Assembly (NCBI GenBank): GCA_002314835.1
Contig: DCHM01000048.1
Coordinates: forward strand, 18,735-54,828
Source of the DNA: Clostridiales bacterium UBA1752
Lineage (GTDB): Bacteria; Bacillota; Clostridia; Oscillospirales; CAG-382
Length of the DNA: 36,094 nucleotides
Direction of reading: 5' to 3'
Part shown: in pieces, positions 15,988 to 24,321 of the stretch
How the letters are laid out: each line of letters opens with the position of its first letter
Position numbering within the stretch: position 1 is the stretch's first letter
The notes under the pieces: model-generated
Database searches by the model: none
What the model was told of the DNA's origin: nothing
Seen by the model: only the letters and a program-made list of their open reading frames with translations
Translations under genes and position numbers: made by a program

Positions 15988-16016
15988 ATCTTAGCACAAA
16001 ATCAGTGCTTTTGCAA
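15988..16016 (-). promoter_or_regulatory. Possible ferredoxin promoter
   Basis: On the minus strand TTGCAA (16011-16016) is followed after 17 bases by TAAGAT (15988-15993) with TGC directly before it (extended -10). The spacer contains a short AGCAC/GTGCT inverted repeat. Confidence 0.45.
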
Positions 16017-16024
16017 GGGCTAAT

Positions 16025-17290
16025 TTAGATTTTTTCAAAAGCCTGCTTAATATCTGCGAGTATGTCCTGCACGTTCTCGATACCGACCGAAACTCTGACG
16101 AGACCCGGGCCTATGCCTGCGGCAATGAGCTGTTCGTCGGTGAGCTGGCGGTGCGTCTCGGAAGCGGGATGGAGCACGCAGGTATGAACCGTTGCAACGT
16201 GCACTACGTTTTTGCAGAGCTCGAGCGAATCCATAAACTTGGCTGCCGCTTCTCTGCCGCCCTTGATGTTAAAGCTGATAACGCCACTGCATCCGTCGGG
16301 CAGGTATTTTTTTGCAAGCTCGTGGTACTTGTCGCCCTCGAGTGCGGGATAGCTGACGCTCTCTACCTTGTCACAGCTCTTTAAGAACTTGGCAACCTCG
16401 AGCGCGTTGGCACAGTGTGCCTTGACGCGTACCGCGAGCGTCTGCAAGCCGAGGTCGAGCAAAAACGCCGCCATCGCAGGAGGGCAAACGCCGATGTCGC
16501 GCACGAGCTGAGAACGGAGCTTGGCGATATAAGCCAGCTTGCCGAATTGTTCGGTATATACCACTCCGTGATACGATTCGTCGGGAGTGCAAAGTCCGGG
16601 GTACTTTTCTTTTGTCCATACAAAGTTGCCGCTGTCAACTACGGCGCCGCCTACCTGTATGGCGTGACCGTCCATATATTTGGTCGTCGAGTGAGTAACG
16701 ATGTCCGCACCGTGCTCTATGGGGCGGCAAAGTATAGGCGTGGGGAAGGTGTTATCTACGATAAGGGGCACGCCGTTTTTGTGGGCGATGCGAGCCATTT
16801 TTTCGATATCGAGCACTGCGAGAGCGGGGTTTGCGAGGGTTTCACTGAATACCGCCTTTGTGTTGGGACGGAAGGCTTTTTGGATTTCCTCCTCGCTGTC
16901 CTCCTGATTGACGAAGGTGCATTCTATGCCCATGCGCTTCATCGTGACGGCAAAAAGGTTTGTGGTGCCGCCGTATATCATGCCCGTGGTGACAAAGTGG
17001 TCTCCTGCGCCGAGTATGTTAAAGAGTGAGAGGAAGGATGCCGTCTGACCGCTGGGCAGACATACGCAACCGACGCCGCCCTCGAGAGCGGCTATCTTGT
17101 GCTCTACGTTGGCAACCGTGGGGTTGCTGATACGTGAATACATATCGCCGTCAGCCGTGAGGTCAAATATTTTGCCTATGTAATCGGTGGAATCGTAAGC
17201 AAAGGTTGTGGATTGGCAAATAGGCATTGCCAGGGGGTCGCCGTTGCCAGGCTTGTAGCCGGCGTGGATGCACTTTGTTTCGAGCTTCAT
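16025..17290 (-). CDS. metY: O-acetylhomoserine sulfhydrylase (PLP enzyme, Cys/Met metabolism)
   Basis: 421 residues, the normal length of the homocysteine-forming sulfhydrylase branch; cystathionine lyases are about 380. The opening TKCIHAGYKPGNGDPLAMPICQSTTF is diagnostic of the family. The PLP lysine is Lys204 in THSTTKYMDGHA; SGQTAS, VDNTFPTPILCRP and the C-terminal HPASETHRQL and RVSVGIEN are also present. It should convert O-acetylhomoserine plus sulfide to homocysteine in the cytoplasm. AAAAGGAGT precedes the ATG. The gene follows the membrane protein gene by 11 bases and appears co-transcribed with it. No SAM riboswitch or T-box was seen upstream. Alternative members of this fold (methionine gamma-lyase, cystathionine gamma-synthase) are less likely on length and motif grounds. 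Confidence 0.9.
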   Translation of the reverse strand: MKLETKCIHAGYKPGNGDPLAMPICQSTTFAYDSTDYIGKIFDLTADGDMYSRISNPTVANVEHKIAALEGGVGCVCLPSGQTASFLSLFNILGAGDHFVTTGMIYGGTTNLFAVTMKRMGIECTFVNQEDSEEEIQKAFRPNTKAVFSETLANPALAVLDIEKMARIAHKNGVPLIVDNTFPTPILCRPIEHGADIVTHSTTKYMDGHAIQVGGAVVDSGNFVWTKEKYPGLCTPDESYHGVVYTEQFGKLAYIAKLRSQLVRDIGVCPPAMAAFLLDLGLQTLAVRVKAHCANALEVAKFLKSCDKVESVSYPALEGDKYHELAKKYLPDGCSGVISFNIKGGREAAAKFMDSLELCKNVVHVATVHTCVLHPASETHRQLTDEQLIAAGIGPGLVRVSVGIENVQDILADIKQAFEKI

Positions 17291-17301
17291 GTTAACTCCT
17301 T

Positions 17302-18222
17302 TTATTTTATCCCGTCGGCTTTTTTAAATGCGGCAACTGCGCTTGCCCAGTCGTTCGGATAGCTGACGGTGGTTTGGGTATATTCGTCATAGGTAAAAAA
17401 GATGTCGAGAGTGTTTTCTACGTCGGTGACGGTGATGTCTGACTGAACGTAATTGAGTAGCTGCGCGATATTAGAGCTGTTGCGCTTTGTGCCGGAATTA
17501 GTCATAAACTGTGCAAAAAGCGAAGCGTACAGGTCACCTGCCACTGTCGTGGGGTCACTGCCGATAACGGTCACGCTCTGCGACAATATCGCAAGTGCCG
17601 TAGCCGAGTCGAGAGTATGGCGCGCAACGCCGAGAGTGATATAATAGTCCTCGGGCTCTTCGCCTGGGTTAAAGCTGATGGACGAATAAACGGGGTTTAT
17701 CATTTTGATTGAACGCGAAACGTCAAAATAAGGGTTGCGCAGCTTTGATACCAGCGCACTGACCGCTTCGGGAGTGACTACCACGCATTTGTCTATGGTA
17801 AAGCCGGTTATCGAGCTGACCTTTGCTTTTGCGGCTGAGAGGCTCGCGTCGAGCAGATAGTACGACAGCGGCACCTCGATGCCTACGTTGTTGAGCACCT
17901 TGGCGGTCAAGGGTATGCGGCAGTAGGTAAAGCGGCTGTTAGACGAATTGGCTCTTGCAAAAAGCACGGCACATATATTGCCGCTCGAGTTTTTACATAT
18001 AAAAAGCGTGGTTATCGTCCTGCCGTCGGTGGTGGGATTTATTATTACGCTGCCGCTGACGTCCTCGGACGTATCCTCCGAAACCTCCTCGGCACGCGAA
18101 ACTGCAGTATCAAAGTCCACCATAGCCGATACCGTAGGCCAGATATATTGGTATCCGACGTAGCCAAACACCAGTAGGCAGATAAAAAACGCTAAGGCAA
18201 AATTGCGTAAGGCAGATAGCAT
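17302..18222 (-). CDS. Membrane-anchored extracytoplasmic protein, possibly a divergent LCP (LytR-CpsA-Psr) relative
   Basis: 306 residues from the ATG at 18222, chosen because AGAAGGAGCA precedes it; the frame runs 15 codons further upstream without a ribosome site. One membrane segment (about residues 8-28) is followed by a Ser/Glu/Asp linker (EEVSEDTSEDVSGS) and an extracytoplasmic domain. The order of elements, with CRIPLTAKV where LCP enzymes have an IPRD motif, then a GFTIDKCVVVTPEAV strand, then LDSATALAILSQS where they have LdGxxALxYvR, recalls LCP phosphotransferases. The key arginines of LCP enzymes are not evident, so activity is doubtful and the homology is only suggested. It is the first gene behind a consensus promoter and is co-transcribed with metY. 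Confidence 0.5.
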   Translation of the reverse strand: MLSALRNFALAFFICLLVFGYVGYQYIWPTVSAMVDFDTAVSRAEEVSEDTSEDVSGSVIINPTTDGRTITTLFICKNSSGNICAVLFARANSSNSRFTYCRIPLTAKVLNNVGIEVPLSYYLLDASLSAAKAKVSSITGFTIDKCVVVTPEAVSALVSKLRNPYFDVSRSIKMINPVYSSISFNPGEEPEDYYITLGVARHTLDSATALAILSQSVTVIGSDPTTVAGDLYASLFAQFMTNSGTKRNSSNIAQLLNYVQSDITVTDVENTLDIFFTYDEYTQTTVSYPNDWASAVAAFKKADGIK

Positions 18223-18255
18223 GCTGCTTGCTCCTTCTGATATTATTGATTTGTT

Positions 18256-18284
18256 ATTATACAACAAACCCGAGTGTTTGTCAA
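18256..18284 (-). promoter_or_regulatory. Consensus sigma-A promoter (minus) for the LCP-like gene and metY
   Basis: On the minus strand a perfect TTGACA (18279-18284) is followed after 17 bases by a perfect TATAAT (18256-18261). The predicted start near 18249 leaves a leader of about 27 bases. It lies back to back with the uppP promoter; the two -35 boxes are 23 bases apart. Confidence 0.88.
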
Positions 18285-18307
18285 TTATTTTAGTACACCT
18301 ATTTCGG

Positions 18308-18336
18308 TTGACATTTACATAATGTTGTGGTATATT
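18308..18336 (+). promoter_or_regulatory. sigma-A promoter (plus) for uppP
   Basis: TTGACA (18308-18313) is followed after 17 bases by TATATT (18331-18336). Predicted start is near 18343; CGGAGG and the uppP ATG follow. Confidence 0.85.
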
Positions 18337-18375
18337 GATATATAATGTTATAGCTATATACTATCGGAGGACGGT

Positions 18376-19212
18376 ATGACTATTTTTGACGGCATATTAT
18401 ACGGCATCATACAGGGCATTGCGGAGTTTCTGCCCATATCGAGCAGCGGACATCTCGCACTCATAAACGCTTTTTTCGGTGACGGTGCGTCGAGCAACTT
18501 TACCTTTGAGATTTTGCTGCACATGTCAACCCTGTTTGCGGTCTGCATTATGTATTACAAGGACATTTGGCTGCTCATCAAGAGCTTTATCAGCCTCGTA
18601 AAAAAACTTTTTACCGGCAAAATCAAGCAGGGACTTGACAGCGGCGAAAAGCTGTTTGTCATGCTGTGCATCACTACGCTGCCCCTCATCCTCTCGGCAA
18701 TGTTTGACAAGCTTATCAATTTTGAGGACCTTTTAAGAGGCTATATCTGGGTTATCGGCGCACTGCTCATCATAAACGGCGTCATACTGTTTGTCGGCGA
18801 CCGTATGGCAAAGGGCGATACTACGATAGACGACTTTACTTATAAAAAGACGCTCGGCGTCGGCATGATACAGATGTTTGCGGTACTGCCGGGCATTTCG
18901 CGCTCGGGCTCTACCATAACCGGCGGTATGGCTCTCGGCCTCGACAGAGAGCAAGCCGTCAAATTCTCATTCCTCATGTCCCTGCCTGCGGTACTCGGAG
19001 CCACGGTGCTCGAGCTGCCCGAGTTTTTCGGCGGCGGCATAGACAGAGCGGATACGATACCCGTTCTCGCAGGCGCAGTCACCGCGCTTATAGTCGGTAT
19101 GCTGGCTATCAAGCTTTTGCAGATAGTGGCAAAGAAAAATAAATTCGGCATCTTTTCGGTCTATTGCATCATCGTAGGTATCACGGCGATAATCTACGAC
19201 ATTCTATGCTAA
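18376..19212 (+). CDS. uppP: Undecaprenyl-diphosphate phosphatase UppP (BacA)
   Basis: 278 residues, standard length, with about eight hydrophobic segments. Both signature regions are present: EFLPISSSGHL (Glu17 to Leu27) and LPGISRSGSTI with the catalytic arginine near residue 178. The enzyme dephosphorylates undecaprenyl pyrophosphate on the outer membrane face so that the lipid carrier can be reused for peptidoglycan and wall polysaccharide; overexpression is known to give bacitracin resistance. CGGAGGACGG precedes the ATG. It has its own strong promoter and is followed after 15 bases by the FtsK-type gene, with no terminator between. The link to surface polysaccharide fits the Wzz-like and LCP-like genes elsewhere in the window. 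Confidence 0.96.
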   Translation: MTIFDGILYGIIQGIAEFLPISSSGHLALINAFFGDGASSNFTFEILLHMSTLFAVCIMYYKDIWLLIKSFISLVKKLFTGKIKQGLDSGEKLFVMLCITTLPLILSAMFDKLINFEDLLRGYIWVIGALLIINGVILFVGDRMAKGDTTIDDFTYKKTLGVGMIQMFAVLPGISRSGSTITGGMALGLDREQAVKFSFLMSLPAVLGATVLELPEFFGGGIDRADTIPVLAGAVTALIVGMLAIKLLQIVAKKNKFGIFSVYCIIVGITAIIYDILC

Positions 19213-19227
19213 AAGGAGTTTAGCCAA

Positions 19228-21720
19228 ATGGCAGTCAAAAAATACAAAGTAAAAAAAGACGGCAAGGCGGAAAAAGTCACAAAAAATACCAAGCCCAAAA
19301 AATCGTCTAAAATCTCCGCAGGCAAGGATGCACCCGAGGCCGTCACAGGCAGCGTTACTCCTTGGATATTGGCTATAGTGGCGTTTTTTATGCTGCTGAC
19401 CATTGTACTGCCGGATATGGGTGCGGCAGGCAACTTTATCAAAGAGTGGATATTTATCAAGCCATTCGGCGCAGCGTATTATTACCTCACCGTCCTGCTC
19501 GGATTTCTCGCCGTCGTATGGCGCAAGACTCAAAAGCAGGGCTGGCTGACCTTCAGAGTGCTGATTTCGGTATTGCAGTTTATCTTTACCGCCATTATCC
19601 TGCACTTTGTCTGCACGGGCAAATTTACCGAAATGAACGTTTACGACTGCGGCGTTATAGCGACTTCGGAAGAAATCTCTATTATCGGCGCAGGCTACGT
19701 CGGCGGCTTTATTTCGATGGGCTTTAGCTATCTGATAAGCGGCGTAGCGACCTTTATATTTGCAGTGCTCGGTTTTTTGGTATCGACGGTTTTGATGTTC
19801 GGCAAGACGCCGGGCGACGTATTTAAGACCGTAATCCGCAAAATCAAAGAGAGCAACCTCGCTCGCGAGGCGGCCGCAGAGCTCCGCAAGGCAGAGCAAC
19901 AGGATGCGGAGGCAGAGCAGGTCAAGACCTTTAAGCCAGAGCAAAAAAAGATACGCCCGATAGTCGCGAGCGGAGTGCCGAGCGACAAGACCATAGACCT
20001 TTCGCACGGAGAAAACGAGCAGGAGCAGCCTAAATTCACTTTGCCCGTTTACGACGAGCCTGCCGAGCCCAAAAAGCCCGAGCCCGAGATTTTGGAGGCG
20101 GTCGAGGTCAAGGAAACAAAGCTTAAGGAGCCCGAAAAAGCTCCCGAAACGATACCCGAGGTGATAGAGACCTCCGACGCTTCCGTCACCGAGGATGAGG
20201 AGCAAAGCTACGTATTTCCTCCGCTTTCGCTATTGACAAAAGGCGAGGAGGAGACAGTCAATCCCGCTCAGAATGACGTAGAACGCATCAGCGAAAAGCT
20301 GGTTGAAATAATGAATAGCTTTGGCGTCAAGGTCAAGGTTGTCGGTGCCGCGTGCGGTCCTACCGTTACGAGGTACGAGGTTATGCCCGAGGTCGGCGTC
20401 AGAGTGCGCACGATTATGGGCCTGCAGGACGACCTCAAGCTTCACCTCGGTGCCAAGAACGTCCGTATCGAAAACATCCCCGGCAAGACCGCGGTAGGTA
20501 TCGAGATACCCAACAGCACGTCGTCCGTCGTGCATCTGCGCGACCTTTTGGAGAATGAAACCTTCCAAAAATCCAAGAGCCCTCTGCTGTGTGCTCTCGG
20601 ACTCGACGTAACCGGCAAGCCGGTTTATATGGATTTTGAAGACAAACTGCACGTCCTCGTCGCAGGCGCTACCGGCATGGGTAAATCGGTGTGCATCAAT
20701 TCGATTATTATGTCGCTGCTTTACCGTGCTACACCCGACGACCTCAGACTGATAATGATAGACCCAAAGAGGCTCGAGTTTGCACGCTACGACGGACTGC
20801 CTCACCTCTTGGTGCCAGTGGTTATCGAGCCCAAAAAGGCGGCAGGCACGCTCAACTGGGCTTGCATGGAGATGGATAGGCGCTATCAGCTCATGCAGGA
20901 TACCGAAACGAGCAAGCTGACCGAATACAACGCCGCTATCAAGGACGACCCCGAAAAAGAACATTTGCCCAATATAGTTATCATAATCGACGAATTGGCA
21001 GACCTTATGATGACGGCTCCCGACGACGTCGAAAAGTCTATCTGCCGCCTCGCTCAAAAAGCGAGAGCCGCAGGCATTTACCTGCTTATAGGTACTCAGA
21101 GACCTTCGGTTGACGTTATCACGGGACTTATCAAGGCAAATATGCCTACGCGTATTTCCTTTGCCGTCAAGTCTCAGATTGACTCGCGCACCGTACTTGA
21201 TTTGGTTGGTGCCGAAAGGCTCGTGGGCAAGGGTGATATGCTCTATTATCCTACGGGTATGAATGAGCCCGTCCGCGTGCAGGGCGCGTTTGTTGACGGC
21301 AAGAGCGAAGTCGTTTCGGTCTGCACCTTCATACGCAGTGCCGCAAAAGCGGAATACAACGAAAACGTGCTCGCCGAAATCGAGCGTCAGGCGGCTTCCT
21401 GCGGCAACAAGGGCGGACGCAAGGGCGACGATGAGGATGCCGCCGAGGACGGCGGTGCCGACAAGGACGAACACCTCATCATCAAGGCACTCGAAATCGC
21501 GTTTAACGAGGGCACGATTTCGACTACTATGATACAAAACCGCCTTGAGCTCGGTTATGCCAGAGCCGCGAGGGTCGTCAGCAAGCTCGAGCGCAGAGGA
21601 TATATCGGCGCGTTTGACACCACGGCAAAAAAGCGCCCGATACTCATCTCAAAGGAAGAGTACCTTGCGCTCAAGCTGAATCATTCAGACGACGCCGCAT
21701 CGGGCGGAGATAACGAGTAA
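19228..21720 (+). CDS. ftsK: DNA translocase FtsK/SpoIIIE
   Basis: 830 residues. A Lys-rich N-terminus is followed by four membrane segments (between about 43 and 192), an acidic/Pro linker (about 210-330), the alpha/beta motor domain and a C-terminal gamma winged helix (about 755-815: EHLIIKALEIAFNEGTISTT, RLELGYARAARVVSKLERRG) that reads KOPS/SRS-type polar DNA sequences. Walker A is GATGMGKS (480-487) and Walker B is IVIIIDELADL (Asp588, Glu589); RPSVDVITGLIKAN is also conserved. It pumps chromosomal DNA through the division or sporulation septum. AAAGGAG precedes the ATG. Whether this is the vegetative or the sporulation copy cannot be told from sequence alone. Confidence 0.95.
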   Translation: MAVKKYKVKKDGKAEKVTKNTKPKKSSKISAGKDAPEAVTGSVTPWILAIVAFFMLLTIVLPDMGAAGNFIKEWIFIKPFGAAYYYLTVLLGFLAVVWRKTQKQGWLTFRVLISVLQFIFTAIILHFVCTGKFTEMNVYDCGVIATSEEISIIGAGYVGGFISMGFSYLISGVATFIFAVLGFLVSTVLMFGKTPGDVFKTVIRKIKESNLAREAAAELRKAEQQDAEAEQVKTFKPEQKKIRPIVASGVPSDKTIDLSHGENEQEQPKFTLPVYDEPAEPKKPEPEILEAVEVKETKLKEPEKAPETIPEVIETSDASVTEDEEQSYVFPPLSLLTKGEEETVNPAQNDVERISEKLVEIMNSFGVKVKVVGAACGPTVTRYEVMPEVGVRVRTIMGLQDDLKLHLGAKNVRIENIPGKTAVGIEIPNSTSSVVHLRDLLENETFQKSKSPLLCALGLDVTGKPVYMDFEDKLHVLVAGATGMGKSVCINSIIMSLLYRATPDDLRLIMIDPKRLEFARYDGLPHLLVPVVIEPKKAAGTLNWACMEMDRRYQLMQDTETSKLTEYNAAIKDDPEKEHLPNIVIIIDELADLMMTAPDDVEKSICRLAQKARAAGIYLLIGTQRPSVDVITGLIKANMPTRISFAVKSQIDSRTVLDLVGAERLVGKGDMLYYPTGMNEPVRVQGAFVDGKSEVVSVCTFIRSAAKAEYNENVLAEIERQAASCGNKGGRKGDDEDAAEDGGADKDEHLIIKALEIAFNEGTISTTMIQNRLELGYARAARVVSKLERRGYIGAFDTTAKKRPILISKEEYLALKLNHSDDAASGGDNE

Positions 21721-21748
21721 TTTTGACACATACGACAGAAGGCGTATC

Positions 21749-23503
21749 ATGGACATTAACACAGACCGCAAATCACTCAAGATACTGCGCCGTGTTTCCG
21801 CGCAGGTCAGGACGCAATCGCTGATACCTTATTACAAGATGAAGGGCGACGCGGCGGCTCCCTGTGAGTACAAATATTTCCCGCGCTCGAGCCCCGAGTC
21901 GGTCGGACTTTCGTCCGAGCTGATAAGCGACTATATCGCCGAGCTATACGAGACCAAAGAGACCGTCACCGATACGGTGCAGATTATCAGAGGCGGCAGG
22001 GTTATAGGTGAGAGCGAATATTACCCTTACAGATTTGACACGTGGCACGTGTGCTACTCATACTCAAAGAGCATCACGGGCCTCGCGATAGGACTGCTGA
22101 TAGGTGAGGGCAGACTGTCGGTTGACGACAGGGTGCAAAAGTTTTTTGCCGATATAAAGCCTGCGATTATCAATCCGCTCTTAAAAAACCTCAAGGTTCG
22201 CCACCTGCTCAATATGACGTCGGGTGTGAGATTTAACGAAATGGGCTCAGTCACCGAGACCGACTGGGTGCGTTGCTTCCTCGAATCGGTACCAAAGACC
22301 GAGCCGGGTACGGCGTTTGATTACAACAGCATGAATTCCTATATGCTTTCGGCGATAGTCACTAAGATAACGGGCCTGCCGATGGTAGATTATCTCGAAA
22401 CCCGTCTCTTTGCCCCTATGGGCATCAGCCACAAATATTGGACTGCCTGCCCCAACGGCATAAACTGCGGAGGCTGGGGACTTTATCTGCTGCCGGAGGA
22501 TATGGCAAAATTCGGTCAGCTTATTCTCCTGCGAGGCGCATGGGAGGGCAAACAGCTCGTGCCTGCCGACTGGATAGACACGATGTGCCAAAAGCAAGCC
22601 GACGTTCCGAGCGCGGTATCGAGCTATAGCTACGGCTATCAGATTTGGGTAAGCCCCGATATTGATATGGTAGTGCTCAACGGAATGTACGGTCAAAACA
22701 CATTGGTATTTCGCAAGAGCGGCATAGTCGTTTCGCTCACCGCAGGCAATGAAAACCTTTTTCACGACAACCCCGCGTTTGCCGTTACGGTCAAGTACTT
22801 CGGCTCGATAGAGGGCGAAATAACGCCGCTGAAGCCGGATAACGCAGGCTATAACGCATTGAAGGAGCTGCAAAGAGATTACCGCAGACCCGATTACAAG
22901 GTTTCGCTCATCGGACGCAAAATCGGCGTCGCCGAGCCACTGCCCGAGGAATGTGCAGACTGGGACGGCACCGCTTATCTGTATAATACCAAGGAATACG
23001 GCTCAACTGGCTTGTTGCCTCTGACAGTGCAATGCGCTCACAACTGCTTTGCGCTCGGCGTAAAGCGAGTAGCCTTTAAGGTCACGGGAGGCAGGTTTTA
23101 TTGCAGAGTGACCGAGGGCGACAAAATCTATAATCTTCCCGTCGGCTTTGGCAAAGCCAGATACTGTGACCTCGTTTTCGGGGAGGACAAATACAAGGTT
23201 GCGGTTCTCGGCAGGTTCTTTGTTGACGAGGACGACAATAACGTGCTACTCGTCAAACTGCATTTCCTCGAAATGGGCGCAGTCAGGACGCTGAGATTCG
23301 AGCCGCACGGCGAAGTGCTAAAGACCAGATACAGCGAAAAACCGGGCATCAACTTTTTTACCGGCAGCGTTTCACACTTTTTAAAGGATATAAAATCAGT
23401 CCCCGTCATCAAGGATTGGCTTTCGAGCGGTGGCGAAGACTATCTGAGGTTCAGATGCCTGCCGGTATTCGAGCCGACGGTAACGGGACTTAAAATGAGG
23501 TAA
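21749..23503 (+). CDS. Beta-lactamase-fold serine hydrolase with extra C-terminal domain
   Basis: 584 residues. Residues about 45-350 form a class C beta-lactamase/DD-peptidase-like domain: SxxK motif SYSK (Ser104, Lys107) in HVCYSYSKSITGLAIG, LNMTSGV, a Tyr motif YNS (192-194) in place of the usual YxN, and GGWGLYLLPEDMAKFGQL. The remaining 230 residues are strand-rich and were not recognised. There is no signal peptide or membrane segment, so the protein looks cytoplasmic, which argues against a wall or beta-lactam substrate and for an esterase or amidohydrolase on a small molecule; this is inference. The ribosome site (AGAAGG) is modest. The gap to ftsK is 28 bases and to mscS 3 bases, so it is an internal cistron. 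Confidence 0.72.
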   Translation: MDINTDRKSLKILRRVSAQVRTQSLIPYYKMKGDAAAPCEYKYFPRSSPESVGLSSELISDYIAELYETKETVTDTVQIIRGGRVIGESEYYPYRFDTWHVCYSYSKSITGLAIGLLIGEGRLSVDDRVQKFFADIKPAIINPLLKNLKVRHLLNMTSGVRFNEMGSVTETDWVRCFLESVPKTEPGTAFDYNSMNSYMLSAIVTKITGLPMVDYLETRLFAPMGISHKYWTACPNGINCGGWGLYLLPEDMAKFGQLILLRGAWEGKQLVPADWIDTMCQKQADVPSAVSSYSYGYQIWVSPDIDMVVLNGMYGQNTLVFRKSGIVVSLTAGNENLFHDNPAFAVTVKYFGSIEGEITPLKPDNAGYNALKELQRDYRRPDYKVSLIGRKIGVAEPLPEECADWDGTAYLYNTKEYGSTGLLPLTVQCAHNCFALGVKRVAFKVTGGRFYCRVTEGDKIYNLPVGFGKARYCDLVFGEDKYKVAVLGRFFVDEDDNNVLLVKLHFLEMGAVRTLRFEPHGEVLKTRYSEKPGINFFTGSVSHFLKDIKSVPVIKDWLSSGGEDYLRFRCLPVFEPTVTGLKMR

Positions 23504-23506
23504 ATC

Positions 23507-24292
23507 ATGGCAGAGTTTTGGCAATATATCAATAATTCGCTCCCGTCCTCGCTGACCGAGGTCTGCGTAAGGATAGTGGGTGCATTGCTCATCGTGGTAA
23601 TCGGCTTTAAGCTGACCAAGCTGATTTCGCGCAGGTACGAAAAAGTCACCTATCGCAAGGGGCTTGACCAGAGCACGTTTACCTTTTTAAAGAGCTTCGT
23701 CAGCATAGCACTCAAAATATTGATACTCGTAACCGCGGCTTCGGTGCTCGGAGTACCGCTGACGGCTATCATCACGGCGCTCGGCTCGGCAGGTCTCGCC
23801 ATCGGTCTGGCACTGCAGGGCAGTCTTTCCAATCTCGCAGGCGGCGTCATGCTGTTGATATTCAGACCTTTTTCGGTCGGCGATTATATCTCAAACCACA
23901 CCGACGACGGCACGGTAACGGCGATAGGCATTTTTTATACCAAGATAGTCACTCCCGATAACCGCACGGTGGTTATTCCAAACGGCACGCTGACAAATCA
24001 GACTATCATCAATTATTCGCAGATGGACGAGCGCAGGGTGGACGTCGAATTCAGAGTGCCTTACGGCAATGACGTGCAGACCGTTATCGAAATCATCAAA
24101 AACACTGTTTCCGTTCTCGACCCCGTAAACAAATCAAAGCCTGTCGAAGCCTTTGTCACAAAGCAGGATAACTTCGGCAACATCATTTCCTGCCGCGCGT
24201 GGTGCCTCGCAGGGTACTATTGGGACCTTAGGGCCGATATGCTAAAGACTGTCACGCTCGAGCTGCAAAAGCACGACATCACAATCAGATAA
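23507..24292 (+). CDS. mscS: Small-conductance mechanosensitive channel (MscS family)
   Basis: 261 residues. Three membrane segments (about 20-40, 63-83, 90-125) come first; the third is the Gly/Ala-rich pore helix with the diagnostic ALGSAGLAIGLALQGSLSN followed by LAGGVMLLIFRPFSVGDYI. The cytoplasmic beta and alpha/beta domains follow (TKIVTPDNRTVVIPNGTL). The channel opens under membrane tension and releases solutes on hypo-osmotic shock. The ATG lies 3 bases after the preceding stop with no strong ribosome site of its own, so translational coupling is likely. It ends the plus-strand operon at a bidirectional hairpin. Confidence 0.95.
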   Translation: MAEFWQYINNSLPSSLTEVCVRIVGALLIVVIGFKLTKLISRRYEKVTYRKGLDQSTFTFLKSFVSIALKILILVTAASVLGVPLTAIITALGSAGLAIGLALQGSLSNLAGGVMLLIFRPFSVGDYISNHTDDGTVTAIGIFYTKIVTPDNRTVVIPNGTLTNQTIINYSQMDERRVDVEFRVPYGNDVQTVIEIIKNTVSVLDPVNKSKPVEAFVTKQDNFGNIISCRAWCLAGYYWDLRADMLKTVTLELQKHDITIR

Positions 24293-24295
24293 AAC

Positions 24296-24321
24296 AAAAA
24301 AGAGGCGTCAGCCTCTTTTTT
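24296..24321. terminator. Bidirectional terminator between mscS and znuB
   Basis: AAAAAGAGGC (24297-24306, with a further A at 24296) pairs with GCCTCTTTTT (24311-24320, with a further T) around GTCA. A/T runs flank the stem on both sides. The loop contains the TGA stop codon of the minus-strand permease gene (24308-24310), so that gene ends inside its own terminator. Confidence 0.88.

Noticed and set aside
15994..16016. Possible metY terminator from the AGCAC/GTGCT inverted repeat
   Set aside because: The stem is only 5 bp and no T-run follows it on the minus strand; the bases are better explained as part of the ferredoxin promoter.
17291..18375. Search for a SAM riboswitch or T-box ahead of metY and its operon
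   Set aside because: The leader upstream of 18222 is only about 27 bases and the 11-base gap before metY is too short for a riboswitch; no matching core was seen.
20230..21537. Minus-strand open frame of 435 codons opposite ftsK
   Set aside because: Lies wholly inside the conserved FtsK motor and gives no recognisable protein features.
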